Source: Halobacillus massiliensis (GTDB lineage: Bacteria > Bacillota > Bacilli > Bacillales > Halobacillaceae). Taken from it: a stretch of DNA of 64,000 bases. The stretch covers positions 2,335,731-2,399,730 of the forward strand of contig NZ_LT800499.1 in the NCBI RefSeq assembly GCF_900166625.1, in the 5' to 3' direction. Below are positions 49,003 through 58,980 of the stretch, in pieces. Numbering within the stretch: position 1 is the stretch's first letter; each line of letters starts with the position of its first letter. A program made the position numbers and the translations under genes. Under the pieces are notes generated by a model, which searched no databases, was not told where the DNA came from, and saw only the letters and a list, made by a program, of their open reading frames with translations.

Positions 49003-49300
49003 GAAATGCGAGAGGGGCTGGTTAGGCCTGACACGCATAAGCAAAACCATGCAGTGGCGGTCTTTGCCACGTAATGGGATTGCTTATGACGCGAAGGCCT
49101 GCCCCTCGCAGCTGGACATTTGAAATGCGGAAGTGGCCGGGTTGGCCCGACACGCATAAGCAAGATGGCGGAACGGGGCGATTTTCCCCCGTGCAGGCAG
49201 ATTGCTTATGACGCGAGGGGCTGGCCACTGCAGCTGGACATTTGAAATGCGAGAGGGGCTGGTTTGGGCTGAAAGCCATAAGTAAAACTATATAAATGCG
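49003..49300 (-). repeat. Tandem about 120-bp imperfect repeat upstream of the signal peptidase gene
   Basis: Two near-complete units (49003-49121 and 49122-49243) and a partial third (49244 to about 49300) each start GAAATGCG. Shared blocks are GGGGCTGG or its variants, CACGCATAAGCAA, TTGCTTATGACGCG and GCAGCTGGACATTT. Within a unit GCATAAGCAA pairs with TTGCTTATG, so each can form a hairpin. The region is GC-richer than its surroundings. It lies in the predicted 5' untranslated region of the signal peptidase mRNA. Nothing here is coding. Confidence 0.75.
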
Positions 49301-49317
49301 GCCCAACAAGCCAGCAA
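49289..49317 (-). promoter_or_regulatory. Possible signal peptidase promoter upstream of the repeat
   Basis: TTGCTG (49312-49317), 17 bases, TATATA (49289-49294) on the minus strand, between the rplS terminator and the repeat. If used, the transcript would carry a structured leader of about 300 bases. Confidence 0.4.
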
Positions 49318-49334
49318 AAATTATGTAAATTTAG

Positions 49335-49368
49335 AAAAAAGGAGCTTGACGAATGCAAGCCCCTTTTT
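49335..49368 (-). terminator. rplS terminator
   Basis: AAAAAGGGGCTTG/CAAGCTCCTTTTTT hairpin on the minus strand, right after the rplS stop. Confidence 0.88.
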
Positions 49369-49374
49369 GCTAAA

Positions 49375-49719
49375 TTAGATGATTTCTTTAATACGAGCAG
49401 CTTTACCGCGAAGATTACGCAGGTAGTATAGCTTCGCGCGACGTACTTTACCGCGGCGAGAACGCTCAATTTTTGCAAGTCGTGGTGAATGTACCGGGAA
49501 TGTACGCTCAACACCTACACCGTAAGAGATTTTACGGACAGTAAATGTTTCACTGATTCCACCATTTTGGCGCTTGATAACAACACCTTCAAAAACCTGA
49601 ATACGTTCACGGTTACCCTCAACAACCTTAACGTGTACCTTAACAGTATCACCAGGGCGGAAGTCTGGGTGGTCTGTACGAAGCTGATCCTTCGTAATGT
49701 CATGAATTAATTGTTGCAT
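49375..49719 (-). CDS. rplS: 50S ribosomal protein L19
   Basis: A 114-residue large-subunit protein at the 30S interface. Family features are [54 protein letters not shown] and the basic tail [20 protein letters not shown]. It has its own promoter and a leader with three hairpins. Confidence 0.98.
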   Translation of the reverse strand: MQQLIHDITKDQLRTDHPDFRPGDTVKVHVKVVEGNRERIQVFEGVVIKRQNGGISETFTVRKISYGVGVERTFPVHSPRLAKIERSRRGKVRRAKLYYLRNLRGKAARIKEII

Positions 49720-49806
49720 TATATTTCACTCCTTCTCAACTAATGCTCATACCTTCTATGAGACAGCGGAACATCGTTATCCGCTTAAACCGAACGTTTA
49801 AGCACA
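49720..49806 (-). promoter_or_regulatory. L19 ribosomal protein leader
   Basis: The leader of about 85 bases holds three successive hairpins: GCTTAAAC-GTTCG-GTTTAAGC, GCGGA-ACGATG-TCCGC-like, and CTCATA-GAAG-TATGAG, then a GAAGGAGTG ribosome site. An L19 leader class in low-GC Firmicutes with this layout is established; the match is by structure only. Confidence 0.6.
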
Positions 49807-49812
49807 ACTGAT

Positions 49813-49841
49813 AATATACCATAATCTATTATATTTCGCAA
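49813..49841 (-). promoter_or_regulatory. Sigma-A promoter for rplS
   Basis: TTGCGA (49836-49841), a 17-base spacer ending TGG, and TATATT (49813-49818) on the minus strand, in the gap between trmD and rplS. Confidence 0.75.
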
Positions 49842-49852
49842 GGTTTTCTAAC

Positions 49853-50578
49853 TTATTCCCATTCTTTTATCCAAGCTTTTTCCTGTACCGTCAGTTCCCG
49901 ATCAGTTAAGAGATCGGGACGGCGAAGGTAGGTGCGCTTTAATGACTGATAATGTCTCCATTCTTCTATCTTTGCATGATTTCCCGAAAGAAGAACATCC
50001 GGTACTTCATGATTTCTGAAGCTGCTGGGACGTGTATAGTGGGGATGCTCAAGAAGTCCGTTTGAAAAGGAATCTTCAGGAGCGGACTGTTCATTTCCTA
50101 AAACCTCAGGGAGTAAACGAACGACAGAATCAATGACTACCATCGCCCCTAGTTCCCCGCCTGTTAATACATAATCACCAATTGAAATTTCTTCATCTAC
50201 AAGCTGTTCTCTTACACGCTCATCATAGCCTTCATAATGTCCGCATAATATGATTAAATGTTCTTCCTTGGCCAGTTCTTCCGCCTTCTTCTGCGTATAG
50301 GGCTGTCCTTGAGGGCACATTAAAACAACTTTAGGCTGCGTATGGCGTTTCTCCTTAGTCGCTTCTACCGCATCAAAAATCGGCTGAGGTGTAAGAACGA
50401 GCCCAGCTCCTCCACCGTAAGGATAATCATCTACCTTATTATGCTTGTTCGTCGTGTAATCTCTAAAATTAACCGTATCGTAGGAAAAGGCCCCTTTTTC
50501 TCTGGCCCGCTTCATGATGGAAGCATCCATTACACCAGTAAACATTTCCGGAAATAAGGTTAAAATATCAATGTGCAT
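49853..50578 (-). CDS. trmD: tRNA (guanine-N1-)-methyltransferase
   Basis: It methylates G37 of tRNAs to prevent frameshifting. The 241-residue SPOUT-fold protein has [15 protein letters not shown], the knot segment [13 protein letters not shown] and [20 protein letters not shown]. Its ATG directly follows the rimM stop. Confidence 0.97.
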   Translation of the reverse strand: MHIDILTLFPEMFTGVMDASIMKRAREKGAFSYDTVNFRDYTTNKHNKVDDYPYGGGAGLVLTPQPIFDAVEATKEKRHTQPKVVLMCPQGQPYTQKKAEELAKEEHLIILCGHYEGYDERVREQLVDEEISIGDYVLTGGELGAMVVIDSVVRLLPEVLGNEQSAPEDSFSNGLLEHPHYTRPSSFRNHEVPDVLLSGNHAKIEEWRHYQSLKRTYLRRPDLLTDRELTVQEKAWIKEWE

Positions 50579-51094
50579 TTAGTCCAGCAGCCCTTCTATT
50601 GGATCAATGATTACACGTTTGTTCACAACATCTACTTCTTTTACTACTTGTTCGATATAAGGAACCAGCAGATCTTTTTTCTTATTGCGGCGAACCACCC
50701 AGACATCGTTAGCTCCCGGTGTAAGAATCTCTTTTATTTCTCCCAGCTTTTCTTCATTAGTTAAGAAAACTTCAGAGCCGATAATTTCGTGAAAGTAGAA
50801 TTCGTTTTCTCCTAGTTCTTCCTGGTCACTTTCCGTCACTTTTAAATAACCATCACGATATTGTTCTACCTCATTAATCGAAGAGTGGCCTTCAAACGTA
50901 AGAAGGTCAAAACCTTTGTGAACCCTGTGACTTCTAACAGTTAATTCCTTGATGTCTTTCTTATCATTTACCCAATACAAAAGCTGCCCCGGCTTAAAGC
51001 GTTCCTCAAAGTCAGTGATTCTCCGGACCTTTACTTCTCCTTTAATCCCATGTGTATTTATTATTTGTCCCACATTAAAAAATTTTTCTGTCAT
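50579..51094 (-). CDS. rimM: Ribosome maturation factor RimM
   Basis: A 171-residue factor for maturation of the 30S head, binding S19. The N-terminal domain begins FNVGQIINTHGIKGEVKVRR; the C-terminal PRC-barrel has LGEIKEILTPGANDVWVVRR and LVPYIEQVVKEVDV. It lies between ylqD and trmD. Confidence 0.96.
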   Translation of the reverse strand: MTEKFFNVGQIINTHGIKGEVKVRRITDFEERFKPGQLLYWVNDKKDIKELTVRSHRVHKGFDLLTFEGHSSINEVEQYRDGYLKVTESDQEELGENEFYFHEIIGSEVFLTNEEKLGEIKEILTPGANDVWVVRRNKKKDLLVPYIEQVVKEVDVVNKRVIIDPIEGLLD

Positions 51095-51101
51095 GTATGA
51101 T

Positions 51102-51488
51102 CTACCTCGCTCGTATTACAATTCCGTCCTTAATAACAATTTCACGTTTTTTTACTGTTTCTTCATAAGCATCGCCTTCATTAAGCTCGACAATCGTTTC
51201 TACTTCATCGGTCTTGAGTTCTTCTCCCACCGGCAGTAAATCCAGTTGATTCAGCTGAAACTGAATTTGTTTCATCGTATCCTGGCGGCGTGAGATCTCC
51301 TTGACGAATCGTTGGCGGACATCTGGCTGTTCATAATCATAATTGCGCTCAATCTTCTTCTGCTGAAACTTCAGCTGCTGGCATTCTTTATCCAGACGCT
51401 CATACTTGGAAGTTAACCGATCCTTGATAGCTTGTCTGCTGTTCTCCGTCAGTATTTCCTTTACAGGTATTCGCTGAATAATCTGCAT
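51102..51488 (-). CDS. ylqD: YlqD family protein
   Basis: A 128-residue protein with a long central coiled coil (RLTSKYERLDKECQQLKFQQ onwards) and a C-terminal segment ending KREIVIKDGIVIRAR. The gene lies at the usual ylqD place between khpA and rimM. Function is not known to me; it may assist ribosome or RNA metabolism given the company. Confidence 0.88.
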   Translation of the reverse strand: MQIIQRIPVKEILTENSRQAIKDRLTSKYERLDKECQQLKFQQKKIERNYDYEQPDVRQRFVKEISRRQDTMKQIQFQLNQLDLLPVGEELKTDEVETIVELNEGDAYEETVKKREIVIKDGIVIRAR

Positions 51489-51554
51489 GATCTCCTGCCT
51501 TATCTGATATTGAATGTTAAAAAAGGGAAAGGTTCTACTGACCCTCTCCCTCTT

Positions 51555-51782
51555 TCACATGATATCCAAATAGATTCTTTTCTTTAAATCTGACCCTGCG
51601 GCGTAAACTACCGTCCGAATCGCCTTGGCAATTCGACCGTTCTTTCCAATCACCTTACCAACATCTTCACTGTGAACGGTTAAATGATAAACAATTTTAT
51701 GTTCTTCTTCCTTCACGTTAATTTCGATCTCTTCTGGGTGATCAACAAGCGGTGTAACGATCGTTTCGATCAAGGCTTTCAT
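51555..51782 (-). CDS. khpA: KH-domain RNA-binding protein KhpA (YlqC)
   Basis: A 75-residue single KH domain with the GxxG loop in VIGKNGRIAKAIRTVVYAAG. KhpA pairs with KhpB in pneumococci and affects cell division and small-RNA binding. It sits 12 bp after rpsP. Confidence 0.94.
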   Translation of the reverse strand: MKALIETIVTPLVDHPEEIEINVKEEEHKIVYHLTVHSEDVGKVIGKNGRIAKAIRTVVYAAGSDLKKRIYLDIM

Positions 51783-51794
51783 GATATCACTACT

Positions 51795-52067
51795 TTACTT
51801 ATTGTTTTTTTTATCGTGGAACTGCTTCATAATTCCTTCTTTTGAGAAAAGGTTACGAACAGTGTCACTTGGCTTCGCACCGTTGGACATCCAATCCATA
51901 GCTTTGTCAGCATCGATATCTACATGTACCGGGTTAGCTACAGGATTGTATGTTCCAATTTGTTCAATAATACGTCCATCACGAGGAGAACGTGAATCAG
52001 CAACAACTACACGATAAAATGGGTTACGCTTAGAACCCATGCGTTTTAGGCGAATTTTAACTGCCAT
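51795..52067 (-). CDS. rpsP: 30S ribosomal protein S16
   Basis: A 90-residue small-subunit protein. The start at 52067 ([20 protein letters not shown]) follows GGAGGT; three extra upstream residues in the open frame are rejected. [20 protein letters not shown] and [17 protein letters not shown] are diagnostic. Confidence 0.97.
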   Translation of the reverse strand: MAVKIRLKRMGSKRNPFYRVVVADSRSPRDGRIIEQIGTYNPVANPVHVDIDADKAMDWMSNGAKPSDTVRNLFSKEGIMKQFHDKKNNK

Positions 52068-52154
52068 ATTTAACAACCTCCATTAATTTCTTTAAATGTT
52101 CAACACAAGAATAGATTTTAGCAGATACTTGAATGTCTGTAAAGGGTTTTTACA

Positions 52155-53495
52155 TTACATGAACGGAAATTTCATTCCTCTGCCTTTTTTTCCTTTTGTA
52201 TTGCTCATCTGTTTCATCATTTTTTTCATCTCTTCAAACTGTTTAAGCAGACGGTTAACTTCTGAGACAGAGGTGCCTGACCCTTTAGCTATACGCTTCT
52301 TACGGCTCGCATTCATAAGGGATGGATCCACACGCTCTTTCTTAGTCATTGACTGGATGATAGCCTCCACATGTACAATCTGTTTATCATCAAAGGAGGC
52401 ATTCTGCAGCCCTTTCATTTTATTAGCCCCTGGAATCATCCCGATCAGCTCATCAAGCGGACCCATGTTCTTTACCTGTTCCATCTGCTCAAGAAAATCT
52501 TCAAATGTAAACGAAGCATTCCGCATTTTAGCTTCAAGATCTTTTGCCTGTTTCTCATCGACCTGAGACTGGGCTTTTTCAATAAGTGTAAGCATATCCC
52601 CCATGCCTAAAATACGGGAAGCCATTCTTTCGGGGTGAAACGGCTCAAGTTGATCAAGCTTTTCACCCATACCAGCAAATTTAATCGGCTTACCAGTTAC
52701 GGCTTTAATCGACAGAGCAGCCCCTCCCCGGGTATCGCCGTCAAGCTTCGTTAACAGCACACCAGTAACTTCCAGCTGTGCATCAAAGCTTTCCGCCACA
52801 TTAACTGCATCCTGACCGGTCATTGCGTCTACTACTAGGAAAACTTCCTCCGGATTAACCGCTTCTTTAATTCGCTCAAGTTCTTCCATTAGGTCGCCGT
52901 CAACATGCAGACGACCGGCCGTATCGACAATCACATAATCATAATGTTCTTCCTTAGCTTTGGCCACTGCATTTTTCGCAATATCAACAGGGTCTGCCTC
53001 AGTGCCTTCAGAGTGAACAGGCATACCCAGCTGCTTGCCTAACGTCTCAAGCTGCTGAATCGCCGCCGGACGGTAGACGTCAGCTGCCGCTAAAAGAGGT
53101 TTTCGATTATAATTTTTCCTTAAAAGGTTCGCAAGCTTACCTGTAGTGGTCGTTTTACCAGCACCCTGGAGACCTACCATCATTATTACAGTGGGAGGAC
53201 GTTTAGCAACAGCTATCTTACTTTCGTTGCCACCCATTAATTCCGTTAATTCATCCTGCACGATCTTAATGACCTGCTGTCCGGGTGTTAGGCTGCTCAT
53301 TACTTCTTCACCGACAGCGCGCTCACGGATTCGTTTCACAAAATCTTTAACTACTTTAAAATTTACGTCTGCTTCTAAAAGGGCAAGCCTTACTTCCCGG
53401 CTCATCTCCTTCACATCTTGTTCTGTAACCTTCCCTTTACCTTTAATCTTCTGTATCGATTGCTGTAAACGGTCGGATAAACCTTCAAATGCCAT
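52155..53495 (-). CDS. ffh: Signal recognition particle protein Ffh
   Basis: The SRP54 GTPase that binds signal sequences and 4.5S/6S RNA. The 446-residue protein has an N domain, G domain (GLQGAGKTTTTGKLANLL, VDTAGRL, TKLDGDTRGG) and a Met-rich M domain with the RNA-binding RKKRIAKGSGTSVSEVNRLL. It follows ylxM by 13 bp. Confidence 0.98.
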   Translation of the reverse strand: MAFEGLSDRLQQSIQKIKGKGKVTEQDVKEMSREVRLALLEADVNFKVVKDFVKRIRERAVGEEVMSSLTPGQQVIKIVQDELTELMGGNESKIAVAKRPPTVIMMVGLQGAGKTTTTGKLANLLRKNYNRKPLLAAADVYRPAAIQQLETLGKQLGMPVHSEGTEADPVDIAKNAVAKAKEEHYDYVIVDTAGRLHVDGDLMEELERIKEAVNPEEVFLVVDAMTGQDAVNVAESFDAQLEVTGVLLTKLDGDTRGGAALSIKAVTGKPIKFAGMGEKLDQLEPFHPERMASRILGMGDMLTLIEKAQSQVDEKQAKDLEAKMRNASFTFEDFLEQMEQVKNMGPLDELIGMIPGANKMKGLQNASFDDKQIVHVEAIIQSMTKKERVDPSLMNASRKKRIAKGSGTSVSEVNRLLKQFEEMKKMMKQMSNTKGKKGRGMKFPFM

Positions 53496-53508
53496 CGAAG
53501 GAACCCTC

Positions 53509-53838
53509 CTATTCTAGTTCTTGTAGTTCATCAAGCCAACTCATTATATCTTTTTCAATTGCTGTGTTTTTTACGGCTGCATTCATTTGCTCTAAAATCC
53601 GCTGTCTCTTTTGAAACTTTTCATAGAGTAAGAGCTTGTCTTCATATTCTTCCAGCATGGCTTCTGTCCGTCTAATATTATCATAAACGGCCTGCCTTGA
53701 GACATTAAAATTCTCTGATATCTCACCGAGCGAATAATCTTCTAAATAGTAAAGTTCCATATAATTCCGCTGCTTTGGAGTGAGTAGAGACTGATAGAAA
53801 TCCAAAAGATAATTAATTCTAGTCGTTTTTTCAAGCAT
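53509..53838 (-). CDS. ylxM: YlxM family helix-turn-helix protein
   Basis: A 109-residue regulator-like protein adjoining ffh. The start at 53838 ([20 protein letters not shown]) has AAGGAG eight bases upstream; a GTG nine bases earlier is rejected. The sigma-70-like HTH is [20 protein letters not shown] followed by a coiled C-terminus. Relatives have been linked to SRP; the mechanism is unclear. Confidence 0.93.
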   Translation of the reverse strand: MLEKTTRINYLLDFYQSLLTPKQRNYMELYYLEDYSLGEISENFNVSRQAVYDNIRRTEAMLEEYEDKLLLYEKFQKRQRILEQMNAAVKNTAIEKDIMSWLDELQELE

Positions 53839-53911
53839 GTTTTTCACTCCTTGTTAAGTGAAATACCTTTACATATGAATAGTAACCGAGCTCATCGCTC
53901 TGTGTCAAGAT

Positions 53912-55222
53912 TTACTCCTCGTACTCTGCCTGCTCATCGATCATATCTGCAAACAATCCATAAACAAAAGCATGGGCGTCGAATCTCTCCAGATCTGTTA
54001 CCTTCTCACCTAATCCCACAAGCTTCACAGGTATTTCAAGCTCCTTACGAATCGCAAGGACGATCCCGCCCTTAGCCGTGCCGTCAAGCTTAGTAAGAAC
54101 AATACCAGACACATCTGTAGCTTCTGAAAAAGTCTTTGCCTGGCTCATCGCATTCTGTCCTGTTGTGGCATCAAGCACGAGCAGAACTTCATGAGGAGCT
54201 CCAGGTACTTCTCTCGAAATGACTCGTTTAACTTTGGACAGTTCATTCATAAGGTTTACTTTGTTCTGCAGTCTTCCTGCCGTATCGCAGATTAACACAT
54301 CAGCATTTTTGGACTTGGCTGATTGAATGCCATCATAAATAACGGCAGCCGGATCGCTTCCTTCGCTGTGTTTAATGACGTTAACTCCCGCGCGTTTTCC
54401 CCATTCATCCAGTTGGTCAATAGCTCCCGCACGGAAGGTGTCTCCTGCTGCAAGCGTTACTCTTTTACCTTCCGACTTTAATTGGTGGGCCAGTTTTCCA
54501 ATGGTGGTTGTCTTACCTACACCATTAACTCCTACAAACAAATAAATGGTTAAGCCGTCAGGATTGATAGCCAGCTCCTCAACGCCGAAGTCCTGATCAT
54601 CCCCATAATAAAGCTCTACAAGTTTCTCAGAAATGACTTCTTTCACCTGACGAGTATCTTTAATGTTACGACGCTTTACTTCCATTTCAAGCTCTTCAAT
54701 CATTTCCATTACTGCGTTTACCCCAACATCAGCAGAAATTAATACTTCCTCAAGCTCTTCAAAGAAATCTTCATCTACTGTCCGATATCGGGCAACCAGA
54801 TCGTTAATCCTGCTAGTGAAAGAATTTCGTGTTTTAGTGAGACCACTTCTGAACTTCGCTGCAATGCTTTCTTCCTCATAAGATTCTTCTGGGATTTCGA
54901 CCTCTTCCTGTGTTTCAAGTTCTTCTGGAATGATTATTTCCTCTTCTGGAGTATCCACTTCATCGGCTTCTGTTTCACCTTCTAACACTTCTTCCTCTTC
55001 TAGAGGAGGAAGTTCTTCATCCAATTCTCTTTCATCTTCAGAAGAGGGGTCTTCAGATTCAAACCAGCTCTCTGTTTCCTCCTGACCCTGGTAGATATCA
55101 TCATCAAATGGGTCTTCTCCCATCTTTTTTTCCTGCTCTTTTAATGATTCTTCCCTGGCTTTTTCAATAATTTCTTCAGGATCGATCACAAACTTATCTC
55201 TTAACTTCTTAAAAAAGCTCAA
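53912..55222 (-). CDS. ftsY: Signal recognition particle receptor FtsY
   Basis: The membrane-associated SRP receptor GTPase. The 436-residue protein carries a long acidic N-terminal A domain (roughly residues 35-125, rich in Glu and Asp), longer than the B. subtilis form, then an N domain and a G domain (GVNGVGKTTTIGKLA, CDTAGRLQNKVNLMNEL, TKLDGTAKGG). It lies 14 bp after smc. Confidence 0.97.
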   Translation of the reverse strand: MSFFKKLRDKFVIDPEEIIEKAREESLKEQEKKMGEDPFDDDIYQGQEETESWFESEDPSSEDERELDEELPPLEEEEVLEGETEADEVDTPEEEIIIPEELETQEEVEIPEESYEEESIAAKFRSGLTKTRNSFTSRINDLVARYRTVDEDFFEELEEVLISADVGVNAVMEMIEELEMEVKRRNIKDTRQVKEVISEKLVELYYGDDQDFGVEELAINPDGLTIYLFVGVNGVGKTTTIGKLAHQLKSEGKRVTLAAGDTFRAGAIDQLDEWGKRAGVNVIKHSEGSDPAAVIYDGIQSAKSKNADVLICDTAGRLQNKVNLMNELSKVKRVISREVPGAPHEVLLVLDATTGQNAMSQAKTFSEATDVSGIVLTKLDGTAKGGIVLAIRKELEIPVKLVGLGEKVTDLERFDAHAFVYGLFADMIDEQAEYEE

Positions 55223-55236
55223 TACTCTCTTCCTTC

Positions 55237-58200
55237 CTATGCTTCTATTAGATCCACAGTCTCTTCTAAACGAACGGAAACCAGTTTAGAAACTCCTGAT
55301 TCCTGCATGGTCACTCCATAGAGTACATCAGATTCCTCCATCGTTCCTTTTCTGTGGGTAATAACGATAAACTGGGTCTGCTGGCTGAATTCTTTCAGGA
55401 ACCGCGCAAAACGGTCAACGTTAGCTTCATCAAGGGCCGCTTCGACTTCGTCAAGGACACAGAATGGTACAGGTCTGACTCTTAAAATAGAAAATAATAG
55501 TGCAATTGCTGTTAAGGCTCGTTCTCCACCGGAAAGGAGGCTTAAGTTCTGCAATTTCTTTCCAGGGGGCTGTGCGACAATATCCACACCAGTTTCCAGC
55601 AAATTCTCAGGATCGGTTAGTCGAAGATCGGCAATTCCGCCCCCAAAGAGATCCTTAAATACGCTTCCGAATTCATTTCGAATTTTGGAGAACGTATCCT
55701 CAAAGCGCCGCTTCATTTCATGATCCATCTCATTAATAATCGAGTGGAGAGTTTGCTTAGCTTCCAGTAAGTCTGACTGTTGGCCTGACAGGAAATCATA
55801 TCTTTCCACAATTCGGTCGTATTCTTCTATTGCGCCCAGGTTTACGGTGCCAAGCTCTTCAATCGCCCTTTTTATAAGTTTTACCTGAGTGGAAGACTGA
55901 TCTTTGTTTTCTACACGATCATAATCCTGCTTTGCTTTTTCGAACGTAGTTACGTACTCTTCCTGCAGATAGGAAAGCATGTTTTCAAGCTCAACATCCA
56001 GACGGTTTACCTTCACTTCCTTCTGCTGAATATCAGTAACAAAATTCTGATGCTGACGGCTGGTTTCTTTCAGCTGTTTTTCCTGCTGCTGGATAGTTTC
56101 TGCGAGTTCGTTTCTTTCTTCTCGGTACTGATTAATTTGGCCGGCAGCTGTTTCTTTTTGATTTCTTGTCGTTGATATCTGTTGATCAACTTCTTCTTCT
56201 GTCTGGTTCGATTCTACAACTTCTACGAGCTGCTGATAGGATTGTCTGTTTCTTTCAAGCAGTTCTTTAGCATGAGACAGTTCGTTTTGAAGACGTTCGC
56301 TTTTCTCCTGCTGGTTAGACACACCAGATTCCTGCTCTGCAAGCTGAATCTGATGCCTTTGCAGCTGTTCGCGTAAATTCGCTTCATCTTCCTTCTGCTG
56401 ACCTTTCGCTGCTGTAAGCTCATCAATCAGCTGCTGAACCTTTACAAGCTCTGAAGCAATATCTTTAAGCTCTTTTTCAAGACTTTGCAGCCTGTGATCA
56501 ATATGCTCTTTGTCCGTAATATACTGCGACTGGTCCTGGTCATACATAATCAGCTGGTCATTCAGGTGATCCAGCCTGACCTTCAGCTCTCTTTTACTTG
56601 ACTGTGTTTCATATTCAGTATTTTTAAGTGCTTCGATACGAGTTTTCAGCTGCTGAATCTCCTGATTTTGTTCAAAAATTGATGACTTCAGCACCTTCAC
56701 TTTCTCTTCAACGTCTTTTGCTTTTTTATCAAATTCACTAATTTTATTTGTCAGTTCCTGCAGCTCTTTTTCACGAGTAAACAAAGACTGATTAGACTTT
56801 TTCTGAGCTCCGCCTGACATAGACCCCCCCGGGTTTACGACATCTCCTTCAAGAGTTACGACACGGTACTTACGGTTGAGAATTTTAGCTATATGATTGG
56901 CAGCTTCTAAACTTTCCGCAATTAAAATATGACCGAGCAGATGGTTAATGGCTGCCGCGTGTTGATTGTCGTAGCTGATCAAATCAGAGGCAACCCCGAT
57001 AAAACCATTAACTTCTTGTAGCGACGATAAGGCCTGTCCATGAATGGTGCGCGGCTGAATCGTTGCAAGCGGAAGAAACGTCGCCCGTCCCTTGTTATGC
57101 TGTTTCAGCCAGTGAATTGCCCGGCGGCCCGCCTGTTCATCTTTCACTATGACATGCTGGGCCTGTGCACCAAGAGCTGTCTCCACAGCCGTTAGTAGTT
57201 GGGAAGGAATATCAATCACTTCAAGAACTGCTCCTTCCACTCCAGTCACTGCCGATTTTTCTCTCGCTTTTAAAATTTCTCTTACTCCCTGGAAATAGCC
57301 TGAATAATCCTCTTTTAATTCCTCTAGCATTTCTTTTTTAGATCTCATTTTCTCTAAATACTGATACCCTTGATAAAGCTTTTGCTGCCATTCTTCGTAA
57401 GAGCGTTCATTTTCTTCATGATTTTTCTGCAGCGTCAGCAGCTTTTCCTCAAGCTCCTTACGCTCTCCCGCTTCTTTCTCAAGTTTTTCAGTTATTTCTT
57501 TAAGGGAATGTTCCTGCTTCGTTCTTTCATCATCTAAGGCCTGAAATTTACCCTGCTGCAGGCCTTTTTTATTATTCAGCTGTATTTGCTGCTGCTCTAA
57601 AGTTGCCTTTTCATTACGTTTAGCGGCCTGACCATTCAACAGATCGATATACTCACTCTTATAATCCTCGATCTGTTCCTCAATGTCCTCAGGCCCCTGC
57701 TTTAATGCTTCCTCTGTTTGCTTTATGCTTTTCTTAGTAGCCTTCCGCTTTTGAATCAGCTCCTGGAGTTTCCTGCTTTCATTTGCAGCCGTTACTTCAA
57801 GCTCTTCAACCTGACTGGTTAATGTATCATATTCCGATTCCAGCTTGGTTTTATTTTCCGCAAAATGCTTATGACGCTCTTTCATAAGCTCTCTTCTGCC
57901 TTCAAGATTTTCAAGCTCTTGAGTAAGACTAAGAAGCTTTTCCTGCAAGTCTTGTAAAGACTCATCCAAGCCTGTCATCTGGCTGCGCTTCTGATCTATA
58001 TTCTCTTCTTTTGTTTGAAGCGCTGCCTTTAGTTCAGCTTCTTTTGCTTTCACCAATTCGAGCTGTTCCAGAAGCCCCTGCCACTCTTCGTGAACATCTT
58101 CAATTTGAGTCACAAGCAGAGAAATCTCAATCTGTTTAAGATCTTCTTTTTTCTCTAAATAATCTTTGGCTACAGAAGCTTGCTCCCTTAATGGCTCAAG

Positions 58201-58803
58201 CTGACCGTTGATTTCGTGAATGATATCTTCCACACGGTTTAGGTTTTCCTGGGTTTCAAGAAGTTTTGATTCTGCTTTTTTCTTTCGCTGTTTATACTTA
58301 AGAACCCCGGCAGCCTCTTCAAAGATCGAGCGTCGTTCCTCCGCCTTGGAACTTAGGATCTCCTCCACTTTTCCCTGGCTGATAATAGAAAACGCTTCAC
58401 GACCGAGTCCAGAATCCATAAATAAATCGACAATGTCTTTTAGCCGGCATGACTGGTTATTTATGTAGAATTCACTTTCACCGGAACGAAAGACTCTTCT
58501 CGTTACACTTACTTCCTCATAATCGAGGGGAAGAATTTGATTTGAATTGTTTAGAGTAAGTGTGACCTCTGCCATATTCAGCGGTTTTCTCGATTCACTT
58601 CCTGCGAAAATAATATCTTCCATTTTCGCACCTCTTAAAGAACGGGCGGATTGTTCACCAAGCACCCAGCGAATCGCATCCGTTATATTACTTTTTCCGC
58701 TTCCGTTTGGCCCTACTACAGAAGTAACACCCGAAACAAAATCGACGGAAATTCTTTCAGCAAATGATTTAAATCCAATACTTTCTAGTCTTTTGAGGAA
58801 CAT
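55237..58803 (-). CDS. smc: Chromosome partition protein Smc
   Basis: The ATPase of the condensin complex with ScpA and ScpB. The 1188-residue protein has the N-terminal head with Walker A (GPNGSGKSNITDAIRW), two long coiled-coil arms, a central hinge (about residues 510-665, including VVTLEGDVVNPGGSMSGG), and the C-terminal head with the signature LLSGGERALTAIALLF and Walker B FCVLDEVEAALDEAN. The start at 58803 follows AGGAGG at six bases. A TGGTAAAAT extended -10 about 50 bp upstream may be its promoter, needed because a plus-strand gene separates it from rnc. Confidence 0.98.
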   Translation of the reverse strand: MFLKRLESIGFKSFAERISVDFVSGVTSVVGPNGSGKSNITDAIRWVLGEQSARSLRGAKMEDIIFAGSESRKPLNMAEVTLTLNNSNQILPLDYEEVSVTRRVFRSGESEFYINNQSCRLKDIVDLFMDSGLGREAFSIISQGKVEEILSSKAEERRSIFEEAAGVLKYKQRKKKAESKLLETQENLNRVEDIIHEINGQLEPLREQASVAKDYLEKKEDLKQIEISLLVTQIEDVHEEWQGLLEQLELVKAKEAELKAALQTKEENIDQKRSQMTGLDESLQDLQEKLLSLTQELENLEGRRELMKERHKHFAENKTKLESEYDTLTSQVEELEVTAANESRKLQELIQKRKATKKSIKQTEEALKQGPEDIEEQIEDYKSEYIDLLNGQAAKRNEKATLEQQQIQLNNKKGLQQGKFQALDDERTKQEHSLKEITEKLEKEAGERKELEEKLLTLQKNHEENERSYEEWQQKLYQGYQYLEKMRSKKEMLEELKEDYSGYFQGVREILKAREKSAVTGVEGAVLEVIDIPSQLLTAVETALGAQAQHVIVKDEQAGRRAIHWLKQHNKGRATFLPLATIQPRTIHGQALSSLQEVNGFIGVASDLISYDNQHAAAINHLLGHILIAESLEAANHIAKILNRKYRVVTLEGDVVNPGGSMSGGAQKKSNQSLFTREKELQELTNKISEFDKKAKDVEEKVKVLKSSIFEQNQEIQQLKTRIEALKNTEYETQSSKRELKVRLDHLNDQLIMYDQDQSQYITDKEHIDHRLQSLEKELKDIASELVKVQQLIDELTAAKGQQKEDEANLREQLQRHQIQLAEQESGVSNQQEKSERLQNELSHAKELLERNRQSYQQLVEVVESNQTEEEVDQQISTTRNQKETAAGQINQYREERNELAETIQQQEKQLKETSRQHQNFVTDIQQKEVKVNRLDVELENMLSYLQEEYVTTFEKAKQDYDRVENKDQSSTQVKLIKRAIEELGTVNLGAIEEYDRIVERYDFLSGQQSDLLEAKQTLHSIINEMDHEMKRRFEDTFSKIRNEFGSVFKDLFGGGIADLRLTDPENLLETGVDIVAQPPGKKLQNLSLLSGGERALTAIALLFSILRVRPVPFCVLDEVEAALDEANVDRFARFLKEFSQQTQFIVITHRKGTMEESDVLYGVTMQESGVSKLVSVRLEETVDLIEA

Positions 58804-58980
58804 ATTCATCCTCCTGTTAATTTTACGAATCTACTGCTCTAACTTGTCTATTTTACCATACTTCCTACTCCTCCGATAGTTTAGAAAGTGATCGTAAATA
58901 GTCGAATTGGGGGGGTTTCAAAAATTTTAAAAATAATTTATCATATGTAAACATAACGTGATATTTGGAGGAGGAAAACT

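Noticed and set aside
48984-49163. 60-residue N-terminal extension of the signal peptidase frame
   Set aside because: It is read through repeat DNA, has no ribosome site of its own, and the ATG at 48983 has a strong one and matches the family start.
49022-49514. Two overlapping open frames across the repeat and rplS
   Set aside because: Their similar peptides come from the tandem repeat itself and they overlap rplS in another frame.
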